A DNA stretch of 64,000 bases from Pseudodesulfovibrio sp. JC047 (GCF_010468615.1 NZ_WUEH01000002.1:62001-126000), one strand, 5' to 3'; shown: positions 9,361 through 18,328, counted from the first letter of the stretch. The notes: generated by a model from the letters alone, not told the origin. Program-made: numbers and translations.

Positions 9361-9800
9361 TTTCCCCGACGACTCATTCTTCGCCCCTTCGGCCAAATCG
9401 CTCACATCCCCGACACCCCAACTTTCTGGAGCACCTTGGGGGGCACAGCCTCCCAACAGCAACCCTCTTTCCCCGACCACTCATTCTTCGCCCCTTCGGC
9501 CAAATCGCTCACATCCCCGACACCCCAACTTTCTGGAGCACCTTGGGGGGCACAGCCCCCCAACAGCAACCCTCTTTCCCCGACCACTCATTCTTCGCCC
9601 CTTCGGCCAAATCGCTCACATCCCCGACACTCCCAACTTCTGGAGTGCCTTGGGGGGGGGCACCGCCCCCCAACAACGACTCTCTTTCCCCGAAGACTCA
9701 CTCTTCACCCTTCGGCCAAATCGCTCACATCCCTGACACTCCCCACTTCTGGAGTGCCTTGGGGGGCACCGCCCCCCAACAACGGCTCTCTTTCCCCGAT
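9361..9800. repeat. Tandem repeat array, four ~107-bp units, copy A
   Basis: Units are recognisable by TTCGGCCAAATCGCTCACAT at 9388, 9495, 9602 and 9711, giving periods of 107, 107 and 109 bases. Each unit carries a strong hairpin, TTGGGGGGC and GCCCCCCAA around a 3-base loop (the first copy has one mismatch), then a CTCTTTCCCCGA segment. Proline-rich open frames run through the array in several frames but have no ribosome-binding sites and simply reflect the repeats, so I call no gene. Confidence 0.9.
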
Positions 9801-9808
9801 GAATTGAG

Positions 9809-9926
9809 GCTTGGGAGAGTGGTGCAGATGTGCATTTTCTCGGGCGCAGCCGACCCGCAACCGTATCTTCATACGGTGAGGACTCGGCAAGGCCGAAAAA
9901 TGTGCAGATGCGCCGCTATCGCAAGC
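9809..9926. repeat. Long-hairpin repeat module, copy A (candidate structured RNA)
   Basis: Outer arms of about 36 bases (5' arm starts GCTTGGGAGAGTGGTGCAG; 3' arm ends near 9926) pair with several G-U wobbles and a few mismatches. Inside are two nested helices: GCCGA (9849-9853) with TCGGC (9884-9888), and ACCGTAT (9860-9866) with ATACGGT (9871-9877) closed by CTTC. The same module occurs at 35899-36018 with compensatory changes in both inner helices. It ends just before the qmoD terminator. Confidence 0.75.
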
Positions 9927-9950
9927 CGCCCGCAAGCCCGGATAACGCGC

Positions 9951-9990
9951 AAAAAAAGACCCCGCGCAAAAAGCGCGGGGTCTTTTTTTT
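9951..9990 (-). terminator. Bidirectional rho-independent terminator after qmoD
   Basis: GACCCCGCGC and GCGCGGGGTC around an AAAAA loop, flanked by seven A on one side and eight T on the other. It works in either direction: it ends the apr-qmo transcript on the minus strand and would stop any transcript arriving from the repeat region on the plus strand. Confidence 0.92.
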
Positions 9991-10006
9991 GAGCGGTAAT
10001 CCGGGC

Positions 10007-10666
10007 CTACCAGCTATCGCCGCCGAATGCGTCGCCTCCAAAGCCAAAATCGGCTTCGGGTTCGCCGCCCACTTTGGGACCAGTGGACTTTTCTTCGCCA
10101 GCGTCTCCGTCAGCAGCGGCTTCACCGGCAACACCGGCAACCACCACACCCTGACTCTTGACTTTTTCAACTTCAGCCATGAGATCATTGAGCTTCTTGG
10201 TCATCTCATCAAGCTTGCCAGAAGCGACGGTAACTTTCTGTTCACCGGCAGAATTCTGGGCCTCAACGGTTTTGACCTGCGCTTCCAACGGGCTGATCTT
10301 TGCGGCCAGCTCATCCTTTTCGGCGTTCAGCTTTTCAACTTCGGCTTTAAGGGTGGCGTTTTCTTCTTTCAGACCGGCCAGAATATCCAGCACAGCCTGC
10401 GCCCGAGCGGCCTCGCCTTCGGGCAGGGCTTCGATCTTGACCTGATTACCGAGCTTGGCGATATCGCCTTCGGCATAGGAAGTCAGACCGGGTTCTTGTT
10501 CATAAATCCAGGCTTTGGACAGAGCTTGTGCCACTGGGGCAACATCTGCATCCACGGAATCGGCCTGGGTGATGTAAGCCAGCATATCGAGCTGAGCCTG
10601 GTCAGCGGCGTCACCGCGGAGCACAGACACAAAAGCGTTCATTGGGAATACCTTAGCTTCAGCCAT
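10007..10666 (-). CDS. qmoD: QmoD-like protein, end of the qmo operon
   Basis: A 219-residue soluble protein in the place of the promoter-distal qmo gene known from Desulfovibrio vulgaris. It has an N-terminal globular part (1-95, FPMNAFVSVLRGDAADQAQ), a long heptad-type coiled coil (about 100-170) and a low-complexity, acidic Gly/Phe-rich tail ending FGFGGDAFGGDSW. No cofactor motif is visible. In D. vulgaris, deletions including this gene affect sulfate reduction; its biochemical role is not established. A good ribosome-binding site (AAGGAGG) precedes the start. It follows qmoC by 50 bases and is closed by a strong terminator. Confidence 0.8.
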   Translation of the reverse strand: MAEAKVFPMNAFVSVLRGDAADQAQLDMLAYITQADSVDADVAPVAQALSKAWIYEQEPGLTSYAEGDIAKLGNQVKIEALPEGEAARAQAVLDILAGLKEENATLKAEVEKLNAEKDELAAKISPLEAQVKTVEAQNSAGEQKVTVASGKLDEMTKKLNDLMAEVEKVKSQGVVVAGVAGEAAADGDAGEEKSTGPKVGGEPEADFGFGGDAFGGDSW

Positions 10667-10716
10667 TTGATGCCTCCTTAACTAAGTAAGCTTCTTTTAT
10701 ATGTTCACCCAAGCGA

Positions 10717-11988
10717 CTATTTGTCAGCGCCCATGGGGATGCGGCCAATTTTCTTGGCGTAGGACAATGCCACGGTACGATACACGAGGTGACCCAACTT
10801 GGACCACGGCAAGTACGCAAGCAGCATAAACACACCGATCAAGTGAATGTAGTAAATGGGATACGCCAGGACGGCCACACCGAGTACACGGAAAACCATG
10901 GCGAAAATACCAGTCAGGAAGAGGGTCCAGATCAAGGAGATCAGGTACCAGTCATACCAACTGGAGGATTGCTTGGTTTCGTCGAGATTGATGCGACGTT
11001 TGGTCACGGCCATCAGCCCGTACACACCCAGTCCGGCACCAACCAGTGCCAGCAATTTGATCGGATGATAGAATGGCATGGGGGTGTGTCCAATGGCGGA
11101 CACGATATCACCCAAGCCGGTGATGCCAAGATTTCGCAGCAGCCAGCCACCCCAGTGACCGGCGGCAACAGTGCCGGTAACGATCATCAGAGCGATGAAA
11201 GCGAACATCAACCAACGGTGACCTGTTGCACGTTGGATGTCCATTTCGTCGGCATCGGCTTCGTTACAATCAAGGAATTGGGTGTGCTGCAATATTTCAT
11301 ACTTGGCGGTGTCAAACAGACAGGCCAGGAAGCTCGGCTCTTCTTTTCGCCCGACGATAAAAGTCTTGGGCTGTTTTTTGAAGCCATTGAGCATGTTACG
11401 CACACCGGCATAAAATCCCCAGATCATAAAGAGGAAGACCAGGATGAACACAGGGTCAATCACATAGTCACCCGGAAACAATCCGCCGAAGACGATTTCG
11501 CCATCGGCAGCGGGAATCCAGGCATGACTCGCAGCATCCCAGTTGAAGGTCGGCAGCAAAGAGCCAACCTTGCTTCCCATGATGAACCACACAATGCCGT
11601 AGAAAAGCGCAGGGATTGCGGCCAAAGGCAGCAAACCGCTGGAGCTGGACATCCATTTGCCGATGATCGGCAACGGTGCGAGGCTCCTGTACGCCATGTT
11701 CCGCAGGGCAGCCAGCAAATCGCCTGGCTTGGCACCACGGGGACACAGGGTCGAACAGGTTCCGCAGTTGTGGCAGAGCCAGATATCAATATCATTAACC
11801 AGACGGTCCTTGAGTCCCCACTGCGCCCAGACCATTTCCTTGCGGGGGTATGGGTTGTCAGCCGGAGACAAGGGGCACACCACCGAACAGGTGGCGCACT
11901 GGTAGCATTTTTTCAGGGAGTCGCCGCCCACGGCTTGCAACTCTTTAACGAACGTAAGGTCCGGTTGTACCTTGACGGTATTTGACAT
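10717..11988 (-). CDS. qmoC: Quinone-interacting membrane-bound oxidoreductase subunit QmoC
   Basis: A 423-residue membrane subunit that draws electrons from the menaquinol pool towards APS reductase. The N-terminal HdrC-like part binds two [4Fe-4S] clusters: CYQCATCSVVCP and CHNCGTCSTLCP. The C-terminal half has about six membrane helices like heme b subunits of the NarI/HdrE type, with histidines suited to two hemes b. The frame opens at 12027, but the ATG at 11988 (MSNTVKV) has AGGAGG upstream and fits the family. It overlaps the end of qmoB by a few bases only if the longer start is used; with this start it begins inside the last codons of qmoB's 3' edge region, as expected for a coupled operon. 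Confidence 0.95.
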   Translation of the reverse strand: MSNTVKVQPDLTFVKELQAVGGDSLKKCYQCATCSVVCPLSPADNPYPRKEMVWAQWGLKDRLVNDIDIWLCHNCGTCSTLCPRGAKPGDLLAALRNMAYRSLAPLPIIGKWMSSSSGLLPLAAIPALFYGIVWFIMGSKVGSLLPTFNWDAASHAWIPAADGEIVFGGLFPGDYVIDPVFILVFLFMIWGFYAGVRNMLNGFKKQPKTFIVGRKEEPSFLACLFDTAKYEILQHTQFLDCNEADADEMDIQRATGHRWLMFAFIALMIVTGTVAAGHWGGWLLRNLGITGLGDIVSAIGHTPMPFYHPIKLLALVGAGLGVYGLMAVTKRRINLDETKQSSSWYDWYLISLIWTLFLTGIFAMVFRVLGVAVLAYPIYYIHLIGVFMLLAYLPWSKLGHLVYRTVALSYAKKIGRIPMGADK

Positions 11989-11998
11989 GCCGTACCTC

Positions 11999-14266
11999 CT
12001 AGTAACCCTTGAACGGGTTAGGGCCAAAGTTGGTGGTGATGTTCTCTACAAACTCGTCGATCATGGCCGGAACCTGATCGTACATGTCGATAGAGACTTC
12101 GTACTGCTCAACGCGTTCCGGTTCGACACCGAGACGTCCCAGGGACTCCGCAATATTTTCCTTGCGGCGGTTGCACAGTTCGGAACCCTTGACGAAGTGG
12201 CATTGGTAGTCGTCGCCGTACTTGCAGCCAAGCATCATCACGCCGTCAACGCCCTTGGACATGGCATCAGCGACCCAGATGGCATTGACTGAACCAAGAC
12301 AACGGACCGGCAGGAAGCGCACATATGGGCTCCAGTGCTTGCCACGCATGGCAGCCATATCCAGAGCAGGATACGCATCGTTCTCGCACGCCAGGACGAT
12401 AATGCGGGGACCGCCTTCTTCCAGGGTATCGGGAACCTTGACTTCCTTGATGGCCTGACCAATCTGGTTCACGCCATAGTTCGCAAAGGAGATAACCCGT
12501 TCCGGACACGCACCCATGCAAGTACCGCAACGGCGGCAACGGGTGGGATTCGGCTTTGGTGTCCCCTTTTCATCATCATCCAAAGCGCCAAATGGGCATT
12601 CCTCGGTGCACCGTTTACACTGTGTGCAACGCGTGAAATTGAACTCGGGGAAGCTCAAGTCGCCTGAACGGGGATGAACGGACATGCCTCGGTTGGAGGA
12701 CTCAATGCACTGAATGGCTTTGAGCGCTGCACCGGCTGCATCCTCTGCGGCGAGACCGAGTCCCATGGGCTGACGCACGCAACCAGCGGCGTACACGCCT
12801 GTACGGCGGGTCTCGTAGGGGAAGCAAATGTAGTTGGAATCAGCAAAACCATCGAACAATTCGAGATCCGGGAACGCTGGCCCCTGACGATACACGAAGT
12901 TCATGGTCGGATTCGCCGCAGTGGTCGGGACAATGGCTGTGGGAACCACGACCATGTCGGCGGCCAGCTCAATCTCGGCACCCAACAGGGTATCCTTGGC
13001 CTTGATGATGACAGAGCTGCCGACTTCATTGACACCAGTGACGGTGCCCTTTGTCAGCATGATACCCGGATCATCCTGTGCGGCCTGATAATATTTTTCA
13101 TTGATGCCAGGCACCATCATATTATCATAGATAATGTATGCGGTGGAATTCGGAGCCAGTTCACGCACATAATTGGCATGTTTCAAAGCGACCAGAGAGG
13201 TGATCTCCGAGCTGTATGCCAAATGCTTGGCGGACTCCTTGTCCTCGTACACGAACTCTTCACAGGCATCTTCGTCACTGCTGTCGTCGCAGGGAAGTTC
13301 CTCTTCACAAGCCTCGCCACATGGATCGTAGGAAACGCCGTCCATAAGGAGCGAAGTATCCACGATAAAGGCCACTGAAGACGGCGTGCGTCCGTCAGCG
13401 GTCTTGATGCTGCCGTTGGCTGCCATCAACTCGAATTCGCCAGCGGTCACAACGTTCTTGATGGAGCCGTAACCGAGTGGTGCGAGGAATTCGGTCTTGC
13501 CAGGAACAAAACCGGTGGCCATGACGACCGCGCCGACTTCGTACTCTGAACCACCGATAGTCGCAGTGTACTGCGCCGGAGAACCGGCAAGAGCTTCGAC
13601 AGTCGCGCCAGTGATAACCTGAATTTTGTCGTTGGACTCGATCTCATTGATGAGAGCGGCCACGTCAATGGTTTCCGCCCGGTTTCCGAACGGGGCGCCC
13701 AGCGGATAGGATTTGTACATCATGGCGGCCTTGCCACCAAGTTTGTCATCCTGTTCCACGAGCAGGACGGAATAGCCGACCTTGGCAGCATTGAGTGCCG
13801 CATTCATGCCGGTATACCCGCCACCGACAACCATGATGGTCTTGTAGGCGTCGGGAAACTCGGGTTCGGGAATCCGGCTGTTCACCAGCTTGACGATTCC
13901 CATATTGGTGTAGTCCTTGGCGATGACTTCCATCTGACCAGGGAACTGCGGATCTTCTTCGTAGGACCAGACACACTGCTCACGCAGCGAGACTCGTTCT
14001 ACTTGAACTGTATCGCCAAATTTGAACACGTCCCACTTGGCGCGGGGTGAACAGGCGCAACAGACCACGCCATCCAGACCGTGTTCGGCGATATCGGCCT
14101 CAATCATGGCCTTGCCTTCCGGGCTACAGAGAACCGGGTTGGACTTGGCCACGGCAACGCAGGAGGAATGCTTACCATTGGCAGCGAATTCGGCCAAGGC
14201 GTCAACATCGAGATTTGCCCCGATGTCACAACCTCCACAAATATATACTCCAAGCTTTTCAGCCAT
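11999..14266 (-). CDS. qmoB: Quinone-interacting membrane-bound oxidoreductase subunit QmoB
   Basis: A 755-residue HdrA-like flavoprotein fused to an MvhD-like domain. Features in order: N-terminal CGGCDIG and CCACSPR cysteine blocks, FAD-binding GGGYTGMNAALNAA, two [4Fe-4S] motifs (CTQCKRCTEECPFG; CRRCGTCMGACPE), then the MvhD-type region with VLACEND, LPVRCLGSVN and MLGCKYGDDYQC. The flavin and clusters are thought to pass electrons between QmoC, QmoA and AprAB. An acidic, cysteine-rich insertion (CGEACEEELPCDD... up to CEEFVYEDKE) interrupts the FAD part. GGGAGG precedes the start; the gene begins 3 bases after qmoA ends. Confidence 0.95.
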   Translation of the reverse strand: MAEKLGVYICGGCDIGANLDVDALAEFAANGKHSSCVAVAKSNPVLCSPEGKAMIEADIAEHGLDGVVCCACSPRAKWDVFKFGDTVQVERVSLREQCVWSYEEDPQFPGQMEVIAKDYTNMGIVKLVNSRIPEPEFPDAYKTIMVVGGGYTGMNAALNAAKVGYSVLLVEQDDKLGGKAAMMYKSYPLGAPFGNRAETIDVAALINEIESNDKIQVITGATVEALAGSPAQYTATIGGSEYEVGAVVMATGFVPGKTEFLAPLGYGSIKNVVTAGEFELMAANGSIKTADGRTPSSVAFIVDTSLLMDGVSYDPCGEACEEELPCDDSSDEDACEEFVYEDKESAKHLAYSSEITSLVALKHANYVRELAPNSTAYIIYDNMMVPGINEKYYQAAQDDPGIMLTKGTVTGVNEVGSSVIIKAKDTLLGAEIELAADMVVVPTAIVPTTAANPTMNFVYRQGPAFPDLELFDGFADSNYICFPYETRRTGVYAAGCVRQPMGLGLAAEDAAGAALKAIQCIESSNRGMSVHPRSGDLSFPEFNFTRCTQCKRCTEECPFGALDDDEKGTPKPNPTRCRRCGTCMGACPERVISFANYGVNQIGQAIKEVKVPDTLEEGGPRIIVLACENDAYPALDMAAMRGKHWSPYVRFLPVRCLGSVNAIWVADAMSKGVDGVMMLGCKYGDDYQCHFVKGSELCNRRKENIAESLGRLGVEPERVEQYEVSIDMYDQVPAMIDEFVENITTNFGPNPFKGY

Positions 14267-14269
14267 TGC

Positions 14270-15505
14270 TTACCTCCCTACCACGGTTTGAATCGCCCGC
14301 ATCGCGGCAGCAGTGCCGGATTGGGCGGACTTCATGACGTCAAAGGGCTGCTTGGCACAACCCGCGGCGATGATACCTTCGCCATCGACGACGAAACCGT
14401 CAGCGTCAATCTGACCAGCCGGAGCCTTGAGACCAGCGCAACTGGGTTCCATGCCGGTAGCCAGAACAACCATGTCGAACTTTTCTTCGGACTTGATGCC
14501 CGTCAAAGCGTTTTCAACGGTCACGATGGGATTGCCCTGAGCGTCTTCGACGATTGCAGCAACCTTACCCTTGACCAGACTGAGCTTCTCATCGGTCTCG
14601 GTCAGGGCTTTGAATTTATCATACCGACCAGGAGTCCGCAGATCGATGTAGTAGATCGTTGCGCTGGCATCAGAGCGTTCACGCACATAACGGACATGCT
14701 TGAGCGAAGCCATGCAACAAATATACGAACAGTAATTCAGGTGATTCTGGTCACGAGAACCGGCACATTGGACAAACGCGATCTTCTTCGGTTCAGCTCC
14801 GTCAGAAGGACGCTTGATCTTCCCAACGGTCGGACCATTGGGAGCACACAGCCGTTCAAACTGCATGTTCGTCACCACATTCTTCAGCGTGCCCCCGCCG
14901 AGATTGGTCAACTTGGAAACATCATACGGTTTCCACCCAGTCGCAACGACAATGGCTCCGACAGCGAGATCAAGCTCTTTGCCTGAGTCGTCAAGATCGA
15001 CAGCCTCATACGGGCAGGAAAGCTTGATGGCTTCCAGCTCGGACTCGGACGCATTCTCTGCATCCACAACGTAGCGCATGGGGAACATGAAGGGATGGGT
15101 CTTGTATGCCAAACCGCGAGTTCCAACACCGAAATCGAATTCGGATTCGATCCTGGTCGCCGTTGCCTTCTCACACTCGCCGCAGGCAGTACATTTTTCA
15201 TTCACATAGCGAGGACGCTGTGTGATTCTGACGTCGTAATTTCCGGCGGTTCCGGTCACGGACGTCACTTCGGCCATGGTGATGACCTTTACATTTGGGT
15301 TATTTTTAATCCGTTGAAATTGAATCTCCAACCCGCAGGACGGAGGACACAGCTTCGGAAAATACTGATTCAACTGTGCGACCCGGCCACCCAGGTAGGG
15401 GTTCGTTTCAACGATGTACACCTCGTAGCCGACTTCGGCAGCTTCGAGGGCGGCGGTGATTCCTGCGAATCCCCCACCTACAACGAGAATACTATTATTC
15501 GACAT
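14270..15505 (-). CDS. qmoA: Quinone-interacting membrane-bound oxidoreductase subunit QmoA
   Basis: A 411-residue HdrA-like flavoprotein: FAD motif VVGGGFAGITAALEA at the N-terminus, a second nucleotide-binding block (VGAIVVATGW), and cysteines in CTACGECEKA, CPPSCG and CSYICCMASLKH that fit Fe-S binding. It is the peripheral subunit thought to contact AprAB. The ATG at 15505 (MSNNSIL) is chosen over 15514 and 15547: GGAGG is ten bases upstream, whereas it abuts the 15514 ATG. It follows aprA after 166 bases that contain two stem-loops. Confidence 0.95.
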   Translation of the reverse strand: MSNNSILVVGGGFAGITAALEAAEVGYEVYIVETNPYLGGRVAQLNQYFPKLCPPSCGLEIQFQRIKNNPNVKVITMAEVTSVTGTAGNYDVRITQRPRYVNEKCTACGECEKATATRIESEFDFGVGTRGLAYKTHPFMFPMRYVVDAENASESELEAIKLSCPYEAVDLDDSGKELDLAVGAIVVATGWKPYDVSKLTNLGGGTLKNVVTNMQFERLCAPNGPTVGKIKRPSDGAEPKKIAFVQCAGSRDQNHLNYCSYICCMASLKHVRYVRERSDASATIYYIDLRTPGRYDKFKALTETDEKLSLVKGKVAAIVEDAQGNPIVTVENALTGIKSEEKFDMVVLATGMEPSCAGLKAPAGQIDADGFVVDGEGIIAAGCAKQPFDVMKSAQSGTAAAMRAIQTVVGR

Positions 15506-15555
15506 TCTCTTCATTCCTCCCGAATAAAGTTGAGGCTCAGCCAACAAAATGGCCC

Positions 15556-15649
15556 AAACCCGGACCGGGAGCCCGTTCCCGGCCCGGATTCAGACCATTT
15601 TAGCCCCGGACGTTGAGAATGTGTCCGCGGGCCGGGGGCCCGCGGACAC
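15556..15649 (-). terminator. Two GC-rich stem-loops between aprA and qmoA
   Basis: 15621-15649 is a perfect 13-bp stem (GTGTCCGCGGGCC with its complement, GGG loop). A second, smaller stem (CCGGGA/TCCCGG, 15565-15582) follows in the transcript direction. Neither has a T run, so full termination is doubtful. They more likely protect the aprBA messenger or cut down read-through, giving more AprBA than Qmo; this is inference. Confidence 0.55.
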
Positions 15650-15670
15650 GGGATGATCATTACCTAAAGC

Positions 15671-17668
15671 TTAGGCGTCGGGGATGATCTTGACGTAAGG
15701 CTTCTTGAAGATAGTCGTCACGCCAGTGGCAGGATCGAATGTGGAGTTACAGAAGCACTTCCACTTGGAATCGTCCAGACCCATGAAGTCGCCGCGATAG
15801 TAGAAGCCCGGGTAACGGGATTCTTCACGGAACTCGATGTGCTGCATGTGCAGGCGGACGGTCCACAGGCGGTGGAACTGTTCCCAACAACGCATCAGTT
15901 CGTGCAGGTCACGAGCAGCGAGTTTCTGGGAATCTTCTTCCATCATGCCGAGCAGCCAGAAGCCGGTATTCAGCAGAGCCTTGGAGGTCATGTACAAAGT
16001 AGCAACACCACCACCGTATTCATCGGTGCACTTAATGAGGCGCATCATGAAGTTGTGAGGAGTGATGTAAGCCGGGTTGACAACAGGATCGGTGGAACCG
16101 GCCTTGTTCTCTTCGTAGGTGTACCAGGGTTGGTAGATTTCCTTGGTCAGCTCAGCACTGGTCTCTTTCAGAGCAGGCTTGAAGTCCTTGTGATCAACAA
16201 CCCAACGGACCATCTGCTTACCGACGATACGGCCTTCAGCATGGGAACCGGAGGAGAACTTGTGACCAGAAGCGCCAACACCATCAGCACAGGTCCAGAG
16301 ACCGTTGACCGTGGTCATACGGTTGTAGATCTTGCCGTTGTCAGCTTTGACCTTGTAGGATTCAGGGACCCATTCTTCATCAGGACCGGAACACCAGATG
16401 CCGCAGCAACCGGAGTGAGAACCGAGAAGGTATGGTTCGGTGGGCATGATTTCAGAACCGCGATCCTCAGGAGCGCAGTTAGTGGCAGCCCACAGGTTGG
16501 CCTGGCCAACGCACATGTCGAGGAAGTCTTCCCAAGCCTCGGACTCGAGGTGTTTCCACTCGGGACCAGCAAGGTCGCCACCGACAGTGTTCAGCAGAGC
16601 GGTTTTGGTGTCCATGAAGATCGGGCCGCGGCCTTCACGCATTTCACGGAGCATCATGTGGTTACGCAAGCAGGTGGGGATAATGTGACCCTTGGCGTAG
16701 CCGCGATCCTCGTAAGGCTTCAGCATGGCACGGTTGGTCTCACAATAATCTTCACCCTTGTAGTTGGTCGCCTTGGCCTTGAAAAGGAGGAACCATGCGC
16801 CGACCGGACCGTAACCATCTTTGAAACGGGCGGGGACGAAGCGGTTTTCCATCATGGTCATTTCTGCGCCAACCTGGGCAACCATGGTGTAGGTGGAACC
16901 TGCGTTCCATACGGGGTACCATGCACGACCCATACCCTCACCAGTGGAGCGGGGACGGTAGACGTTAACAGCACCACCACAAGCAACAACAGCGGCGTTG
17001 CACTTGTAGATGTAAACTTTGTTTTCACGGGTGGAGAAACCAACAGCACCAGCGATACGGTTGGGCTCATTGGCATCCAAAAGCATCTTCACGATGAACA
17101 CGCGTTCAACGTAGCGGTCTTCACCAACAGCGTTTTTAGCAGCTTCAGCAACGATGCACTTGTAGGACTCACCGTTGATCATGATCTGCCAACGACCGGA
17201 ACGAACCGGAGCGTCGCCGTTACGGATGGCGAGGCCTTCAGCCTTGGCTTTGGCACCGTCAAGGTTCTTGCCGTCTTTCTTGACCCAAACGGGGAGACCC
17301 CATTCTTCAAAGAGATGGACGGAATCATCAACGTGACGGCCAAGGTCGAAGATCAAGTCTTCACGGACAATACCCATCAAGTCGGTACGGACCATGCGGA
17401 CGTAATCATCAACATCGTTATCGCCACAATACGTGTTGATCGCGGACAGGCCCTGAGCAACAGCGCCGGAACGATCAAGAGCAGCCTTGTCAACGAGTTC
17501 AAGAGTAATGGACGGGTCAACTTTTTCAATCCAACGCATGGCTTCAAAAGCAGCACCGCAGTTACCCATGCCACCGCCGACCAAAAGGATATCAACGTCT
17601 TTTTCGATGATTTCCGGCTCGGCGAGAGCTACACCCTTGGAAGCTTCTTTGCTGGGAAGCAGAGGCAT
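15671..17668 (-). CDS. aprA: Adenylylsulfate (APS) reductase alpha subunit AprA
   Basis: A 665-residue cytoplasmic flavoenzyme subunit that reduces APS to sulfite and AMP in dissimilatory sulfate reduction. The FAD Rossmann motif is VGGGMGNCGAAFE (about 30-42); conserved AprA stretches include DRSGAVAQGLSAINTYCGDNDVDDYVRMVR, CGGAVNVYRPRS and ENRFVPARFKDGYGPVGAW, which line the FAD/APS pocket. Length is normal. Codon use is strongly biased (repeated GCT, AAC, CGT-type choices), as expected for a very highly expressed gene. It follows aprB after 61 bases. Confidence 0.98.
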   Translation of the reverse strand: MPLLPSKEASKGVALAEPEIIEKDVDILLVGGGMGNCGAAFEAMRWIEKVDPSITLELVDKAALDRSGAVAQGLSAINTYCGDNDVDDYVRMVRTDLMGIVREDLIFDLGRHVDDSVHLFEEWGLPVWVKKDGKNLDGAKAKAEGLAIRNGDAPVRSGRWQIMINGESYKCIVAEAAKNAVGEDRYVERVFIVKMLLDANEPNRIAGAVGFSTRENKVYIYKCNAAVVACGGAVNVYRPRSTGEGMGRAWYPVWNAGSTYTMVAQVGAEMTMMENRFVPARFKDGYGPVGAWFLLFKAKATNYKGEDYCETNRAMLKPYEDRGYAKGHIIPTCLRNHMMLREMREGRGPIFMDTKTALLNTVGGDLAGPEWKHLESEAWEDFLDMCVGQANLWAATNCAPEDRGSEIMPTEPYLLGSHSGCCGIWCSGPDEEWVPESYKVKADNGKIYNRMTTVNGLWTCADGVGASGHKFSSGSHAEGRIVGKQMVRWVVDHKDFKPALKETSAELTKEIYQPWYTYEENKAGSTDPVVNPAYITPHNFMMRLIKCTDEYGGGVATLYMTSKALLNTGFWLLGMMEEDSQKLAARDLHELMRCWEQFHRLWTVRLHMQHIEFREESRYPGFYYRGDFMGLDDSKWKCFCNSTFDPATGVTTIFKKPYVKIIPDA

Positions 17669-17729
17669 AATATTTCTCCTAGTATTTAACGTGATTCAAG
17701 TTGTCTTACAGACACATACGCAGGCTGGA

Positions 17730-18230
17730 CTAGACCAGGCTGGCGTAATCTTCCATCGTCCACTCTTTCTTCAGGTCAGCTTCGGTGACAGAAGCTTCTT
17801 CCATGACAGCCACTTTCGGGGCAACCAGCTCGGATTCAGTGAACAACAATTCGTTGTCCAGATCGGTCGGCTCGGGTTTGCCTTCGAAAGGTTTGATGGA
17901 ACCTTCAGCAGTAGTACGGATGGGGAACTTGAAGCGTTTCACGCTGCCATTACGGAATTTGACGGTCCACATGATGTCTTCAGCGGAGCGCATCGGGATG
18001 GAAGTTCCACCCATAGGGGCGAAGTCGGCATATGGACGAGCTTCAATTGCGCCCTGGGGGCAAATTTTCACGCAGGAATAACATTCCCAACAGGCAGACG
18101 GTTCCTGATTATATGCTTTCATTTCGTCAGCATCCAGGATCATCAGATCATTAGGGCAAATGTACATGCAAGCGGTCTTTTCGCCACCCTTGCAGCCGTC
18201 ACATTTTTCCGGGTTAACAAAGGTCGGCAT
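17730..18230 (-). CDS. aprB: Adenylylsulfate (APS) reductase beta subunit AprB
   Basis: A 166-residue ferredoxin-type subunit carrying two [4Fe-4S] clusters: CDGCKGGEKTACMYICP (the long-spaced first set) and CWECYSCVKICP. It passes electrons to the FAD of AprA. The C-terminal tail wraps around AprA in known structures. Family length and motifs are normal. AGGAGG lies upstream of the ATG. First gene of the minus-strand apr-qmo operon, divergent from sat. Confidence 0.98.
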   Translation of the reverse strand: MPTFVNPEKCDGCKGGEKTACMYICPNDLMILDADEMKAYNQEPSACWECYSCVKICPQGAIEARPYADFAPMGGTSIPMRSAEDIMWTVKFRNGSVKRFKFPIRTTAEGSIKPFEGKPEPTDLDNELLFTESELVAPKVAVMEEASVTEADLKKEWTMEDYASLV

Positions 18231-18328
18231 AACTTCATCCTCCTAAAATAGGGTTTATTATTCACAACAACCGACATCCTCTACCTAAACAAAATATGCT
18301 TTGCACGTTTCAACCGTGCGGAATCTAG

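Noticed and set aside
9361-9800. CRISPR array
   Set aside because: Units are identical over their whole 107 bases with no variable spacers, and there are no cas genes.
9436-9992. Proline/serine-rich proteins with tandem repeats
   Set aside because: Frames exist only because 107-bp units are free of stops; no ribosome site, and the same DNA reads open in other frames too. The same holds for 35508-36104.
10789-11985. A 398-residue plus-strand frame across qmoC
   Set aside because: Shadow of qmoC; low-complexity, Gln/His-rich translation without a ribosome site.
15839-17689. A 616-residue open frame on the plus strand across aprA
   Set aside because: It is the exact antisense of aprA, whose strongly biased codon use keeps the opposite strand free of stops. 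No ribosome site and no known domain.
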